In this document: positions 41,777 through 51,789 of the stretch, one piece after another | Numbering within the stretch: position 1 is the stretch's first letter | Layout: each line of letters opens with the position of its first letter | From: Flavobacteriaceae bacterium F08102 | Lineage (GTDB): Bacteria > Bacteroidota > Bacteroidia > Flavobacteriales > Flavobacteriaceae | Assembly (NCBI GenBank): GCA_023015935.1 | Contig: JALKAY010000004.1 | Span: forward strand, 124,001 to 188,000 | DNA length: 64,000 nucleotides | Reading direction: 5' to 3' | Notes under the pieces: model-generated | The model's input: only the letters and a program-made list of their open reading frames with translations | What the model was told of the DNA's origin: nothing | The model's database searches: none | Made by a program: the position numbers and the translations under genes

Positions 41777-42653
41777 ATGCATACGAAGAGCGTAGAACGC
41801 GTGATTACACCGAAACCCAGTCATTTTGTAGGGGACGGATTTATCGTACACAATTTTATTCCTAATGTCGCTCAATTAAGTATGATACGTATGAGTCCAT
41901 TTATCCTATTAGATTACAATGCGCCACATTATTTCCCACCAACCGATACGCCTCGTGGTGTTGGGGTACATCCACATCACGGATTTGAAATGGTAACTAT
42001 AGTGTATAAAGGTAACATAGCCCATCACGAAAGTGCTGGAAATAGCGACGTTATTAATGAAGGAGACGTACCATGGATGACAGCTGCATCTGGTATCTTA
42101 CACAAAAAATATCACGAACAAGCGTTTAGCAAACAAGGAGGTGATTTTCAAATGGTTCTGCTTTGGGTTAATTTACCTGCGAAATATAAAATGTCACCGC
42201 ACAAGTACCAAGGCATAACAAAAGACCTCTTTTCAAAAGTCACCTTGAATCAGGCGGGGGATACTGCTAAAGTCATTGCTAGAAATTATCACGGAACCAT
42301 AGGGGCTGCGAAAACTTTTACCCCCATACACCTATTGAATGCCAAGGTACCCCCTGGAGGAAGGGCGAACTTTTCATTTCCCACACCCTACAATACCACA
42401 CTATTGGCCATTCAAGGAAGGATTACGATCAACCAAAAAGAACAGGTGGATGCTGAATTTTGTACTTTTTAAAAATAAAAGTACACATGTTAATTTAAAG
42501 CGTAAACAAGGAGCTACGGTTTTATTGCATATTGGAGCATCCATTCAAGAACCTATCGCCGCACAAGGACCTTTTGTTATGCATACCCAATCTGAAATAA
42601 ATAAAGCCATTCAAGATTATAACATGGGGAAATTTGGCTTTATAAATGAATAA
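41777..42653 (+). pseudogene. Pirin family protein with a 1-nt frameshift
   Basis: Cupin-type pirin: N-terminal metal-binding residues occur in HPHHGFEMVTIVYKG with the later HH of IAHHESAG, and the C-terminal cupin follows. The frame stops at 42472 after DAEFCTF. Removing one T from the four-T run at 42458-42461 gives DAEFVLFKNKSTHVN and an open frame to 42653 ending GPFVMHTQSEINKAIQDYNMGKFG, the normal pirin C-terminus. So it is either a true mutation or a homopolymer sequencing error. Pirins are Fe-binding quercetinase-like or regulatory proteins. The second pirin overlaps the reconstructed stop by 8 nt. Confidence 0.85.
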
Positions 42654-43389
42654 ATTAAGTACAATGATCATTAAAAGCTATCCCGCTAATTCTCGCGGAA
42701 AAACAGATTTTGGTTGGTTAACATCCTTCCACACCTTTAGTTTCGCCAATTACTACGACCCAGATCGATTGAATTTTGGCGTACTACGTGTACTCAATGA
42801 TGATACCGTTAGTGGAGGAAAAGGATTTGAATCACATCCTCATAAGGAAATGGAAATCATTTCGATCCCCTTAGAAGGTGATTTAGTACACCGTGATAAT
42901 TTGGGGAATGAAAAAATCATCAAAGAAGGCGATATCCAAGTAATGAGTGCAGGTACCGGGGTGGTTCATAGCGAGTACAATAGAAACCCAGACAAACCTG
43001 TGAAATTTTTACAAATATGGATAATCCCTAAAACGGCGAAAGTAACGCCACGCTATGATCAACTAGCGTTAAAAGACCTGCTAAAACCCAATCAACTATC
43101 ACCAATTTTATCACCAGAACCTACGAGCAAGGGTGTTTGGATTCATCAAGACGCTTGGTTTTATATGGGAACATTTGATCAACAAGCTGAAGTTCACTAT
43201 ACCTTAAATAAAGCGGGGAATGGAATTTTCCTTTTCGTCATTTCAGGAAGTCTTATTATAGATGGTATCCAATTAGAAAATCGCGATGCACTAGGCATTA
43301 CTGAAATAAACCACTTGATTTTTTCAGTATTTAAAAATAGTACCCTACTACTAATGGAGGTTCCTATGAAACTCCCCACCCCAGCTTAA
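42646..43389 (+). CDS. Pirin family protein
   Basis: A 247-residue pirin of the YhhW-like branch. The N-terminal motif SRGKTDFGWLTSFHTFSFANYYDP and cupin motif ESHPHKEMEIISIPLEGDLVHRD (His metal ligands) are clear, and AGTGVVHSEYN follows. The ATG at 42646 overlaps the upstream pirin; the Met at 42664 is an equally plausible start because family similarity begins at IIKSYPANSRG. It is expressed with the frameshifted paralogue and a GNAT gene. Enzyme activity (quercetin 2,3-dioxygenase-like) is not provable here. Confidence 0.92.
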   Translation: MNKLSTMIIKSYPANSRGKTDFGWLTSFHTFSFANYYDPDRLNFGVLRVLNDDTVSGGKGFESHPHKEMEIISIPLEGDLVHRDNLGNEKIIKEGDIQVMSAGTGVVHSEYNRNPDKPVKFLQIWIIPKTAKVTPRYDQLALKDLLKPNQLSPILSPEPTSKGVWIHQDAWFYMGTFDQQAEVHYTLNKAGNGIFLFVISGSLIIDGIQLENRDALGITEINHLIFSVFKNSTLLLMEVPMKLPTPA

Positions 43390-43547
43390 ATACCAATTAT
43401 TCTGTCAGATTCCACCACACTCATTGTCGTAAAAACACATAAAACTGATAAAGAGATAGATGTGATGTTGACACAAAAACACAAAATAAAAATATTATAG
43501 AAAACTGAAATTAAGCGTATTAACATGGTTTACTTAAAGAGAAAATA

Positions 43548-44396
43548 TTATTCGAAAGTATATTGCCTACGAACCACTTCTGACAATCTAAAATACCCAT
43601 ACGCAGGTTTGTCTGGATTGCTCGTATTTATGCAGTTCCCTTTAAGTCCAACAGGTGTAACCCCAAAAGGTCCACCACCATTCCAATACTGATCTATTAA
43701 AATGCTAATATAGTCGTAGTAACTTTTTGATATTCCATAGAGTTCAATTTCAATGATATCTCCTGGGGCAAATGCCTCTCTCTTGTCTGTTTCGGCATCC
43801 TCTTGTTTTTCATACCACCAACTTATATCATTTCCATTAACGTAATCGTCATTAAAGTAGGCTAATTCTGGTAAAAGATCTCCTTGTCTATAAAATTTAA
43901 ACAGATAAGAATTCCCTTCTTCCAACGGATCCGTAAAGAATATATTCACCTCTAATTCGTCCTTGTCAAACCCATTTTCTATCGATTGATTTACTGCATC
44001 AATATCAGCAACTGCGGTCATGGTTTCGGTAGCGACATACAAGGCTCCTTCATAACGCACTTCTAGGGTATACGATTGATTCATTTCCGGCACAAAGACA
44101 TCCGTTGTGTACAAGCCATCCCCTTGGTCAACAAAGTTAAATGTTGTTCCATCATCATTCTTGATTATTTTCACGTCAGCACCAGTTACCACAGAAGTTC
44201 TGTTTGTTTCAAAATACGGTGTTGACATACTCAATTTTATTGTCTGTTCATTACCCCTTGTATTCTTTTCCCAATTGATAGAGCCCTCAATTACCAAACG
44301 TGCAGGTTCTGTAGGTACCGTAAGGTCAATAACATCCTGACAAGCAGCTAACATCAGTACATGACAAATCAAGAGGTATTTTATGACTATTTTCAT
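43548..44396 (-). CDS. DUF4249 family lipoprotein
   Basis: A 282-residue surface lipoprotein. It has an N-terminal signal with lipobox LAAC (Cys ~19) and the family opening VIDLTVPTEPARLVIEGSINWE. Beta-rich domains follow, with a C-terminal NPDKPAYGYF motif. DUF4249 proteins are typically encoded right after a TonB-dependent receptor and are thought to be its surface partner in nutrient capture, in the manner of SusD-like proteins. Here it follows the receptor by 4 nt on the minus strand. Confidence 0.9.
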   Translation of the reverse strand: MKIVIKYLLICHVLMLAACQDVIDLTVPTEPARLVIEGSINWEKNTRGNEQTIKLSMSTPYFETNRTSVVTGADVKIIKNDDGTTFNFVDQGDGLYTTDVFVPEMNQSYTLEVRYEGALYVATETMTAVADIDAVNQSIENGFDKDELEVNIFFTDPLEEGNSYLFKFYRQGDLLPELAYFNDDYVNGNDISWWYEKQEDAETDKREAFAPGDIIEIELYGISKSYYDYISILIDQYWNGGGPFGVTPVGLKGNCINTSNPDKPAYGYFRLSEVVRRQYTFE

Positions 44397-44400
44397 CTGT

Positions 44401-46812
44401 TTAAAATTTAAAATTATATGAAAAAGAAGGTACTATTCCGAAAATGGATGTCCGTGTCGCTTCATTTTCCCCAGTATCTAAATTTTGGCCAAAAGAAATA
44501 GACGCTGCGTTTTTCCGACCATAGAGATTGTAGATTCCAAAAACCCATTCACCTTTCCATCGTTTCGTTGGTTTTCTGTTAGGCTTCCAAGTTGCAGAAA
44601 TATCAAAGCGATGATATGCTGGTAGGCGATTTGCATTTCGATCATCGTAATTTGCAATCGCTAAACCTTCATAACTAAACTGTCCATTAGGATAAGTAAC
44701 GGGTCTCCCTGTTTGAAAGGCAAAACTCGCACCTAATGACCATTTTTCACTTAATTGATAAGCACCAGTCAGTGAAATATCATGTGTTCGGTCATAGGGT
44801 GTATTATACCAATTACCATCATTTATTCCAGGACCTCCCGCCTTGCCACCTGGCGTTTGTTGTTCTGCTTTTGAAATCGTATATGCCAACCATCCTGTAA
44901 ATTTCCCCTCATTTTTTCTCAACAAGAATTCCAGTCCATAGGCACGTGTTTTTCCATTGAGGATTTCTGTTTCAATCGTGTTTTGCCCAATGAGATTCGC
45001 CCCATCAATATAATCAATACGATTCGCAACACGCTTATAATATCCTTCAATTTCTAAGGAGAAAATTTGATCTTTAAAATTCTTAAAATAGCCAAGAGAA
45101 TATTGATTTGACAATTGCGGTTTTATATATTTACCACTAGGCGTCCAAACATCGAGTGGGGTCACCGAAGCTGTACTAGACAACAAATGCACATATTGTG
45201 CCGCCCTTGAAAATCCCATTTTCACAGAGGACGTTTCACTAAATTGATATGCAAGGGCCAATCTTGGTTCAACATTACCAAAGCTAGCAATGGTTTCATC
45301 CTTATCATAAGGGGTCTCCCCTAATTCCTCACCACGCTCGTAAATACCCAACGTACTATTATAAACTACCGGTTGATCATTAGCATACGTCATCATTGGC
45401 TGTCCTCCAAAGCGATTAAACCCACTATATCTTAAGCCATATTGAACCGTCAGTGCATCAGACAAGGTATGTTCTGCATTCACATAAAGTGCACTTTCAA
45501 ACCCTTTCTTTTGATCTAGGGTCATGGCATTAACTTCAGAGGTTTCAGAGGTCGGTACAATCCGTCCAGGATCAAAATCATAATAAATACCACTTAATCC
45601 AAAATCCAATTTTATTTTATCATTGAGATAGTATTTTAAATCGTATTTTACATGGTAATTATTGATGGATGATTGCCAGTTAAACTGCTCTAGAGCAAAC
45701 CCTAATTCATAGTCGTATTTACTATAGATCATCGATAGATTTGAAAAAAGTTTATCACTAAAAAGGTGATTCCATCGCAAATTTCCTGACATATTTCCAT
45801 ATCCAATTTTAAAACTTCCATCAAAATTGAATAAATCCCTCCCAAAATATCCAGAAACATAAAGCCTATTCTTATCGTTGAGTTGATAATTTGATTTTAG
45901 ATTGAGGTCATAAAAACTGATACTATTTTTTTCGCCACTTGCTTTGAGTAATAAATGTGCATAGGAGGTACGTCCCGCAACTAAAAAAGATCCATTTTCG
46001 TTAAACATAGGACCTTCAACCGCAAGTCTACTCGAAATAATTCCGACACCTCCCGTGAGTCCAAAATCTTTATTATTTCCATCTTTTTGTCGTACGTCAA
46101 GCACTGAAGACACCCTTCCGCCGAACCTTGCTGGAATCCCCCCTTTATACAATTTAATATCCTTAATTGCATCCGCATTAAATACCGAAAAAAATCCGAG
46201 CATATGAGAAGTATTGTATATAATAGCCTCATCAAGTAAAACTAAATTTTGATCAGCAGCTCCACCTCGCACGTGAAACCCACTACTCCCTTCTCCATTA
46301 CTGGTTACACCTGGAAGTAATTGAAGCGATTTTATAATATCAACTTCCCCTAAAACCACCGGCATTTGCTTTACCGTTTTGATGTTGAGTTTTGCCACAC
46401 TCATCTCTGGCTTTTTCAATAAAGCTCGTTCGGGCTCACCCGCTTCAATAAGAACTTCATCAAGTTGATTGGAAAGTTCTTTTAGTTCAAAATTCAGCTG
46501 CTTCGGTGCATTCAAGTCGATTTCTCGTGATTCTTCTTCATATCCAATATATGAAATTATTAATGTATACTTCCCTGCTGGAGCGGTCAGCGAATAAAAC
46601 CCATATTCATTCGTAATCACACCAAGATTGGTTCCTTTTAAATACACTGAAGCACCAAACAATGTCTCTCCATTCAAACGGTCTGTAACCTTCCCACTTA
46701 AGGTATATCGTTCTTGTGCTATCCCTACAGTTCCTATCAAACCTAAGATTAGCAAAAAAAATACGCCTTTAACAAAACTTGTTCCTGTACGCGACTGTTG
46801 GTTTTTTGTCAT
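44401..46812 (-). CDS. TonB-dependent receptor with carboxypeptidase-regulatory-like N-terminal domain
   Basis: An 803-residue outer-membrane receptor. After a signal peptide (GLIGTVGIAQ) comes the CarboxypepD_reg-like domain (~32-115: SGKVTDRLNGETLFGASVYL). A plug follows with MPVVLGEVDIIKSLQLLPGV and VRGGAADQNLVLLDEA, then a beta-barrel ending in an aromatic-terminal SFSYNFKF. The substrate is unknown; TonB receptors with DUF4249 partners are widespread in Flavobacteriaceae. It forms a two-gene operon with the lipoprotein downstream. Confidence 0.93.
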   Translation of the reverse strand: MTKNQQSRTGTSFVKGVFFLLILGLIGTVGIAQERYTLSGKVTDRLNGETLFGASVYLKGTNLGVITNEYGFYSLTAPAGKYTLIISYIGYEEESREIDLNAPKQLNFELKELSNQLDEVLIEAGEPERALLKKPEMSVAKLNIKTVKQMPVVLGEVDIIKSLQLLPGVTSNGEGSSGFHVRGGAADQNLVLLDEAIIYNTSHMLGFFSVFNADAIKDIKLYKGGIPARFGGRVSSVLDVRQKDGNNKDFGLTGGVGIISSRLAVEGPMFNENGSFLVAGRTSYAHLLLKASGEKNSISFYDLNLKSNYQLNDKNRLYVSGYFGRDLFNFDGSFKIGYGNMSGNLRWNHLFSDKLFSNLSMIYSKYDYELGFALEQFNWQSSINNYHVKYDLKYYLNDKIKLDFGLSGIYYDFDPGRIVPTSETSEVNAMTLDQKKGFESALYVNAEHTLSDALTVQYGLRYSGFNRFGGQPMMTYANDQPVVYNSTLGIYERGEELGETPYDKDETIASFGNVEPRLALAYQFSETSSVKMGFSRAAQYVHLLSSTASVTPLDVWTPSGKYIKPQLSNQYSLGYFKNFKDQIFSLEIEGYYKRVANRIDYIDGANLIGQNTIETEILNGKTRAYGLEFLLRKNEGKFTGWLAYTISKAEQQTPGGKAGGPGINDGNWYNTPYDRTHDISLTGAYQLSEKWSLGASFAFQTGRPVTYPNGQFSYEGLAIANYDDRNANRLPAYHRFDISATWKPNRKPTKRWKGEWVFGIYNLYGRKNAASISFGQNLDTGENEATRTSIFGIVPSFSYNFKF

Positions 46813-47184
46813 TTGAATTATTTTAGCTCGTCATTTTCTCAATACCTCAATACCTACGTAAAACGGAAGGGGTTGCATCAGAAGTAATCAATTAACACAC
46901 ATTCTTAAAGGCAATGATACTGCCTTTATTTTACTTTTAAAAAATGGGTATGTCAAAATTCCGTTAAATAAAGAAAGAGAAACACATTCTTTCGCGCGAA
47001 GGGTGATATTTCTTTTACAAAAAGTGCACATCAACACAGCCTTTTACAATGCATCTAGGTTTTAATATACCCAAAGAACACCTAAAGTCCAACATCGCTA
47101 TCAGCAGTCGGTTTTTACTATTAAAACCTGGCCTTTTTTAGCAGAAAGATTAATATGTTTCTTTTTTGAGAAACTTCATCACCG
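46813..47184. other. Intergenic region before the TonB receptor
   Basis: No gene is seen. A 7-bp hairpin AAAGGCA (46907-46913) / TGCCTTT (46921-46927) is present, but its T-rich side faces the + strand where no gene ends, so a terminator role is unclear. The receptor promoter should lie here on the minus strand. Confidence 0.35.
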
Positions 47185-48003
47185 CTATCCTTCATTGGTT
47201 AATTTAGCTTCCAATTCTTCTTTCTTTTTATTTAAAGCGGGAGAATTGGGATTTCCTGTTAACAGTTCATTAAGTGCCGCTAGTGCTTTTTTGTTTTCGC
47301 CCATTTCTTCCAGTGAAATTACCGAACTAAATTTCAGGCTATTATTATTGAGTTTCGAACCAAAATAATCAGCAATCATAAACGCCTCTTCGTGAAGATT
47401 CTCATTCATTAACATATCCCATAAATTAGTAAATTGACGATCATTTATGAAGTAGTTGGTTGAATCTTGTGTACTTGTAATGCTTTTATACTTAACAATT
47501 GCAGCTTCAACACCGTTTTCTTTGGTAATTTCATAGAGCGTATCAGCTATAAAAAACTTGGGCTCGGTTACTTTTTTGACCTTCCATTGATTGTAAACGA
47601 TGGTGCTATTTGGCGGTATAAGAGCTCCCGCCCCTTTTTCTCCATAAGCAATATCAGGAGGCATAATAGCCACAACTTCATCACCTTCTCTTAGTAACAA
47701 GCCCATCTCTTCAAAACCCTTAATAACTTGCCCACTTCCTGCTAAGTAAGTAAATAGAGAATCGGGCTGTTGATCCGTATTCCATATTACGCGATCGCCC
47801 ACCATCAAACTTAAATACGATGATACAGAAGCGCCTCGTTCTACCTTTCTACCATCTCCTTTTTTAAGATAATAATACATCAACCCACTTTCTGTTTTAA
47901 TGGTGTCTCTTGCTTGTCCATCATTTGCACTATCTCCCTTTGGCGTTTTTTGGCAAGCACCTAAAACAATTGCCACCCCGAGTACTATCCCTAATTTTTT
48001 CAT
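47185..48003 (-). CDS. FKBP-type peptidyl-prolyl isomerase lipoprotein
   Basis: A 272-residue exported folding catalyst. It has a lipoprotein signal with lipobox LGAC (Cys ~16). Residues ~55-150 form an FKBP domain (GSGQVIKGFEEMGLLLREGDE, then MPPDIAYGEKGAG and IPPNSTIVYNQWKV). Residues ~200-270 carry a short TPR-like helical region (NENLHEEAFMIADYFG, KKALAALNELLTGNPN). It lies downstream of lepB on the same strand, fitting a role in the maturation of secreted proteins. It resembles gliding-associated FKBPs, but I do not assign it as GldI. Confidence 0.88.
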   Translation of the reverse strand: MKKLGIVLGVAIVLGACQKTPKGDSANDGQARDTIKTESGLMYYYLKKGDGRKVERGASVSSYLSLMVGDRVIWNTDQQPDSLFTYLAGSGQVIKGFEEMGLLLREGDEVVAIMPPDIAYGEKGAGALIPPNSTIVYNQWKVKKVTEPKFFIADTLYEITKENGVEAAIVKYKSITSTQDSTNYFINDRQFTNLWDMLMNENLHEEAFMIADYFGSKLNNNSLKFSSVISLEEMGENKKALAALNELLTGNPNSPALNKKKEELEAKLTNEG

Positions 48004-48038
48004 ATCCTATTTTATTTTAACTGTATTTAGCGTTTTGT

Positions 48039-49616
48039 TTACGCTTGTTTCTTCTTACGGTAATAGACAAATCCCCTCCATATGAGCATCGCACCAATAA
48101 ACCATGGTAGGTAGGACACGGGCTCTCCATCACCTCCAACGGTAGTAAACAATCGATTCCATCTGATTTTATTCATGATCCCTGTTGCATTAGCATCCCA
48201 ACTAAACCAAATAAACACTGGCTTTCCAACAACATGATCAAAAGGCACAAATCCCCAAAATCGAGAATCTTCAGAATTGTGTCTATTATCACCCATCATC
48301 CAGTAATAGTTCTGTTTAAAAGTATAACTATTCGCTTCCTTTCCATTAATTAAAATCTCATCGCCATTCACAATCAGGCTATTGTTTTCATATTCAGTAA
48401 TAATACGCTTGTAAAAAGGTAATGTCTCTTTCGTGAGTTCAACCGTTTTCCCTTGTTCAGGAATGTAAATTGGCCCCATATTATCTCGATTCCAGCCCAA
48501 TGAATTTACCTGTGGAAAAATCGAAGGGTCTAAACTTCCTTTCTCCATCGTTTGTTTAACAATACTTTTAACCATTGGGTTTTTAGCGAGCATCGCTGCT
48601 TCTTTATCTGTCATAAACATTTCATAGCCATCCCCAAATCTTCCAAATTCTCTGATGTTGTAACGTTTCGTCAAAATGGTTGGACTCAGACTTTGTCCAT
48701 CCGTATTCACGGTAAAACGATACTGAGGTTTAGCGCGATCTGGTAAAACGGTCTGTTTGCCATTGATATAAATATACCCATCAATTATTGACAAGCTATC
48801 CCCTGGAATCCCCACACAACGCTTTACATAATTCGATTTTTTATCAATAGGCTTTTTGATGAGTCTATTAGGCGTCTGATAAAAACGTTCAACCGTATCT
48901 ACAGGCCATGAAAATACGACGATATCATTCCGTTTTATCTTTTGAAATCCAGGTATTCTCAAATAAGGTAATTGTGTTTTATTTTTCCAAGAAGAATTGT
49001 ATTTGGTAGCGTCATCTTCGGCTAAATAGGATTTCGATTTTATAAATGGAATCGTATCGTGAACCATTGGCAGAGCTACGGTAGTCATGGGGATTCTAGC
49101 ACCGTAATGGAATTTACTTACAAATAGAAAATCTCCTACCAGTAAGGTTTTCTCTAAAGAGGAGGTTGGAATGGTATACGGTTGCATCACATAGGTATGC
49201 ACGATGGTTGCAGCAATAATAGCAAAGACAATGGAACTCACCCATTCTCCTGCAGCTGTTTGAGGCTGAAGATCCCTTTCTGCACGATAAGTTACATCTA
49301 AGGCGTAATTAATGTAAAAAATATACAATCCTAACGTCAAAATAACTAAGAAAGAATCAAGTGTTGAGGTTCTTCCAAAACTTCGGATGGTTTCGACCCA
49401 AACAATTGGAAACATCATTAAATTGACAATTGGAATAAATAATAAAATTACCCACCACCAAGGTCGATTAATAATTTTCATTAAAATAACCGCATTATAT
49501 ATGGGAATTAACGCCTCCCATGCTTGGCGGCCAGCCTTAACATATAATTTCCAAGTCCCTAAAAAGTGAACTACTTGGATAACTAAAAAAAATATAAACC
49601 AACCTGTTATTGTCAT
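48039..49616 (-). CDS. lepB: Signal peptidase I (Bacteroidetes long form)
   Basis: A 525-residue inner-membrane leader peptidase that cleaves Sec signal peptides. The N-terminal ~115 residues contain three to four TM helices (a DUF5684-like region). The S26 catalytic domain then begins with the serine motif IPTSSLEKTLLVGDFLFVSK (~155-175) and the lysine motif VKRCVGIPGDS (~265-275). A long insertion and the box YWMMGDNRHNSEDSRFWGFV (~440-460) follow. The doubled length relative to E. coli LepB is usual in this phylum. It lies 19 nt downstream of dapB. Confidence 0.95.
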   Translation of the reverse strand: MTITGWFIFFLVIQVVHFLGTWKLYVKAGRQAWEALIPIYNAVILMKIINRPWWWVILLFIPIVNLMMFPIVWVETIRSFGRTSTLDSFLVILTLGLYIFYINYALDVTYRAERDLQPQTAAGEWVSSIVFAIIAATIVHTYVMQPYTIPTSSLEKTLLVGDFLFVSKFHYGARIPMTTVALPMVHDTIPFIKSKSYLAEDDATKYNSSWKNKTQLPYLRIPGFQKIKRNDIVVFSWPVDTVERFYQTPNRLIKKPIDKKSNYVKRCVGIPGDSLSIIDGYIYINGKQTVLPDRAKPQYRFTVNTDGQSLSPTILTKRYNIREFGRFGDGYEMFMTDKEAAMLAKNPMVKSIVKQTMEKGSLDPSIFPQVNSLGWNRDNMGPIYIPEQGKTVELTKETLPFYKRIITEYENNSLIVNGDEILINGKEANSYTFKQNYYWMMGDNRHNSEDSRFWGFVPFDHVVGKPVFIWFSWDANATGIMNKIRWNRLFTTVGGDGEPVSYLPWFIGAMLIWRGFVYYRKKKQA

Positions 49617-49635
49617 AATTTAAAATTTAATATGA

Positions 49636-50337
49636 TTATATGCCTAACACATCTTTCATGGTAAACACTCCTTTTTTATTTAGAATCCACTCAGCAGCAA
49701 TTACCGCCCCAAAAGCAAAACCCGAGCGATTATTTGCTTGATGTTTAATTTCGATTTCATCGACATCCGATTGGTACGTTACCGTATGCGTTCCCGGAAC
49801 ATCCCCAATACGTTTTGATGTAATCGGTAATTTTTTAGGATCATTAGTCTCATCTAAAGTCCAACTCTCTTTTGACGACACATTAATTATATCATTTGCT
49901 AAACTAATGGCTGTACCACTAGGCGCATCTAATTTTTTGGTGTGATGAATTTCTTCAAGTGAAACCGAATAATCGGGAAAAGCACTCATCATTTCGGCCA
50001 ATTTTGTATTCAGAGCGAAAAATAAATTCACACCTAAGCTAAAATTTGAAGCATAAATAAATGCCCCTTGTTTTTCTTTACACAGTTCAACCACTTCGTC
50101 AAATTGCGTCAACCAACCTGTAGTACCAGAAATAACCGGTACACCTTGATTTAAACAGGTTGTAATATTCGCATAAGCCACATTTGGCATACTAAAATCA
50201 ATTGCCACATCGACGTTACTCAGGTTGTATTCGTCTTGAGATTTGTCAAAGATGGCTACGATACTGTGCTTTCTTGAGATGGCTATCTTTTCAATAGCTT
50301 GTCCCATTCTTCCATATCCAAATAATGCAATGTTCAT
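49636..50337 (-). CDS. dapB: 4-hydroxy-tetrahydrodipicolinate reductase
   Basis: A 233-residue enzyme of lysine/diaminopimelate synthesis that reduces hydroxy-tetrahydrodipicolinate with NAD(P)H. The N-terminal Rossmann start is ALFGYGRMGQAIE, the conserved ISGTTGW loop is present, and the catalytic/substrate box EEIHHTKKLDAPSGTA holds the His-His-Lys-Lys set. It is slightly shorter than the E. coli enzyme, as in other Bacteroidetes. It directly abuts the DUF5683 gene in the parAB-DUF5683-dapB-lepB run. Confidence 0.96.
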   Translation of the reverse strand: MNIALFGYGRMGQAIEKIAISRKHSIVAIFDKSQDEYNLSNVDVAIDFSMPNVAYANITTCLNQGVPVISGTTGWLTQFDEVVELCKEKQGAFIYASNFSLGVNLFFALNTKLAEMMSAFPDYSVSLEEIHHTKKLDAPSGTAISLANDIINVSSKESWTLDETNDPKKLPITSKRIGDVPGTHTVTYQSDVDEIEIKHQANNRSGFAFGAVIAAEWILNKKGVFTMKDVLGI

Positions 50338-50901
50338 TTAAAATTTAAATTTAAGTGATGCTCCGTAACTAACGGCCTGAGTTACTGGATCTACAAAGAG
50401 TTCAGGAGCAAAGGTAATATTGGTATTTAACGCATTGTCTGGTAAATGTGCGTCTACATTTGCTTCTACAATATTGAGTATATAAATTCCAATAGTCACA
50501 AATAACGATAAATCTCGATTCTTTCTATATACTTTTTGTGCCCGTTCAAGGGCTGCTTCACTTAAAAAGGAAGCGCCACCCGTTCCGTCAAACGCATCTG
50601 GGCGACCTGCAATTCGATACTTATAGGCAGTTCTATACTGATGATAAAGATGATCATTATTAATGTAAAAATACAAACTTGTTCCTAAAGCTGCCCATAC
50701 GATAGGTGTTTTCCAATACTTCTTATTATAAATCTGCCCTAAACCTGGTAAAACTGCCGAATAAAAAGCAGCTTTTGACGGAGCTAAAATATTGATTTCA
50801 TCCGCAATAACATCGACCGTGTCTATTTTGCTCATTTTTAAATTTTGAGCATAAAATGACCAGGAAAAAAACAAACAAAGAATCAATGAGCACCTTGGCA
50901 T
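50338..50901 (-). CDS. DUF5683 family protein
   Basis: A 187-residue protein with a signal peptide (LCLFFSWSFYAQN). Its core is the DUF5683 motif PSKAAFYSAVLPGLGQIYNKKYWKTPIVW, followed by hydrophobic segments (AALGTSLYFYI, LFVTIGIYILNIVEANVDAH). It probably resides in the envelope. The function is unknown, but the position between parB and dapB is widely kept in Flavobacteriaceae. It immediately adjoins both neighbours. Confidence 0.9.
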   Translation of the reverse strand: MPRCSLILCLFFSWSFYAQNLKMSKIDTVDVIADEINILAPSKAAFYSAVLPGLGQIYNKKYWKTPIVWAALGTSLYFYINNDHLYHQYRTAYKYRIAGRPDAFDGTGGASFLSEAALERAQKVYRKNRDLSLFVTIGIYILNIVEANVDAHLPDNALNTNITFAPELFVDPVTQAVSYGASLKFKF

Positions 50902-51789
50902 CTATTCAAAATGTTTAATAATTGCATTAAACTCTTCTTCAGTAGCAAAGGGGATGGTAATTTTTCCTTTGGAGTTTTTCGATACCTGTACACTAACTTT
51001 TCGGTTAATTTTATCGGATATGACTGCAGCACCTTCTACCGCAAACTCAGGTAAGGTTGGTGGTGTTTTAGGTTTTGATTGCGGATGCTTATTTCTCTTA
51101 ACAAGCGCTTCCGTTTGTCTTACAGACAGTTTTTGTCGAATAATTTTTTCGTAGAGTTCGAGTTGTTCTGCATGATTTTCAATACTAATCAATGCTTTAC
51201 CGTGTCCCATGCTCACAAAACCATCGCGAATACCTGTTTGAATAATAGGGTCCAATTTAAGGAGTCGCAAAAAATTGGTTACTGTAGAGCGATTTTTCCC
51301 AACGCGTTTACTCAATTCTTCTTGCGTAAGTTTGATTTCTTCAATTAAACGTTGATAAGACAAAGCAACTTCAATTGGATCGAGATCTTTCCGTTGAATA
51401 TTCTCTACCAATGCCATTTCTAACATTTCTTGATCATTCGCTAACCTTATATAGGCCGGAATCGTCTTCAATCCTGCTATAGACGAAGCTCTAAATCTTC
51501 TTTCACCAGAAACCAACTGAAATTTATTTCCTTCAAGTTTACGAACGGTAATAGGTTGAATCACTCCTAATTCCTTGATAGATCCAGCTAATTCATTTAA
51601 TCCTTCTTGATTAAAATACGTTCGCGGTTGAAAAGGATTTACCTCAATATTTGCTAAGGCAATTTCTACGATATTCCCTACTACCTTATCTGCATTTCGA
51701 TCTTGTACAGAGCGAATATCATCACTTGGATTATTCAATAAAGCCGATAATCCTCTTCCTAATGCTTGCTTCTTTACTGCTTTAGCCAT
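50902..51789 (-). CDS. parB: Chromosome-partitioning protein ParB
   Basis: A 295-residue ParB/Spo0J-type CTPase and parS-binding clamp. It begins with a basic KKQALGRGLSALL segment, the ParA-interacting N-terminus. The CTP-binding domain shows NPFQPRTYFNQEGLNELAGSI and box II GERRFRAS. The HTH follows (LTQEELSKRVGKNRSTVTNFLRLL), and the C-terminal dimer domain ends EEFNAIIKHFE. It overlaps parA by 8 nt. No parS-like palindrome was spotted nearby by eye, though the whole window was not searched exhaustively. Confidence 0.96.
   Translation of the reverse strand: MAKAVKKQALGRGLSALLNNPSDDIRSVQDRNADKVVGNIVEIALANIEVNPFQPRTYFNQEGLNELAGSIKELGVIQPITVRKLEGNKFQLVSGERRFRASSIAGLKTIPAYIRLANDQEMLEMALVENIQRKDLDPIEVALSYQRLIEEIKLTQEELSKRVGKNRSTVTNFLRLLKLDPIIQTGIRDGFVSMGHGKALISIENHAEQLELYEKIIRQKLSVRQTEALVKRNKHPQSKPKTPPTLPEFAVEGAAVISDKINRKVSVQVSKNSKGKITIPFATEEEFNAIIKHFE

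Noticed and set aside
46907-46927. Terminator for a nearby gene
   Set aside because: The T-rich flank is on the + strand, where no gene ends; for the minus-strand FKBP gene the T-run is missing.
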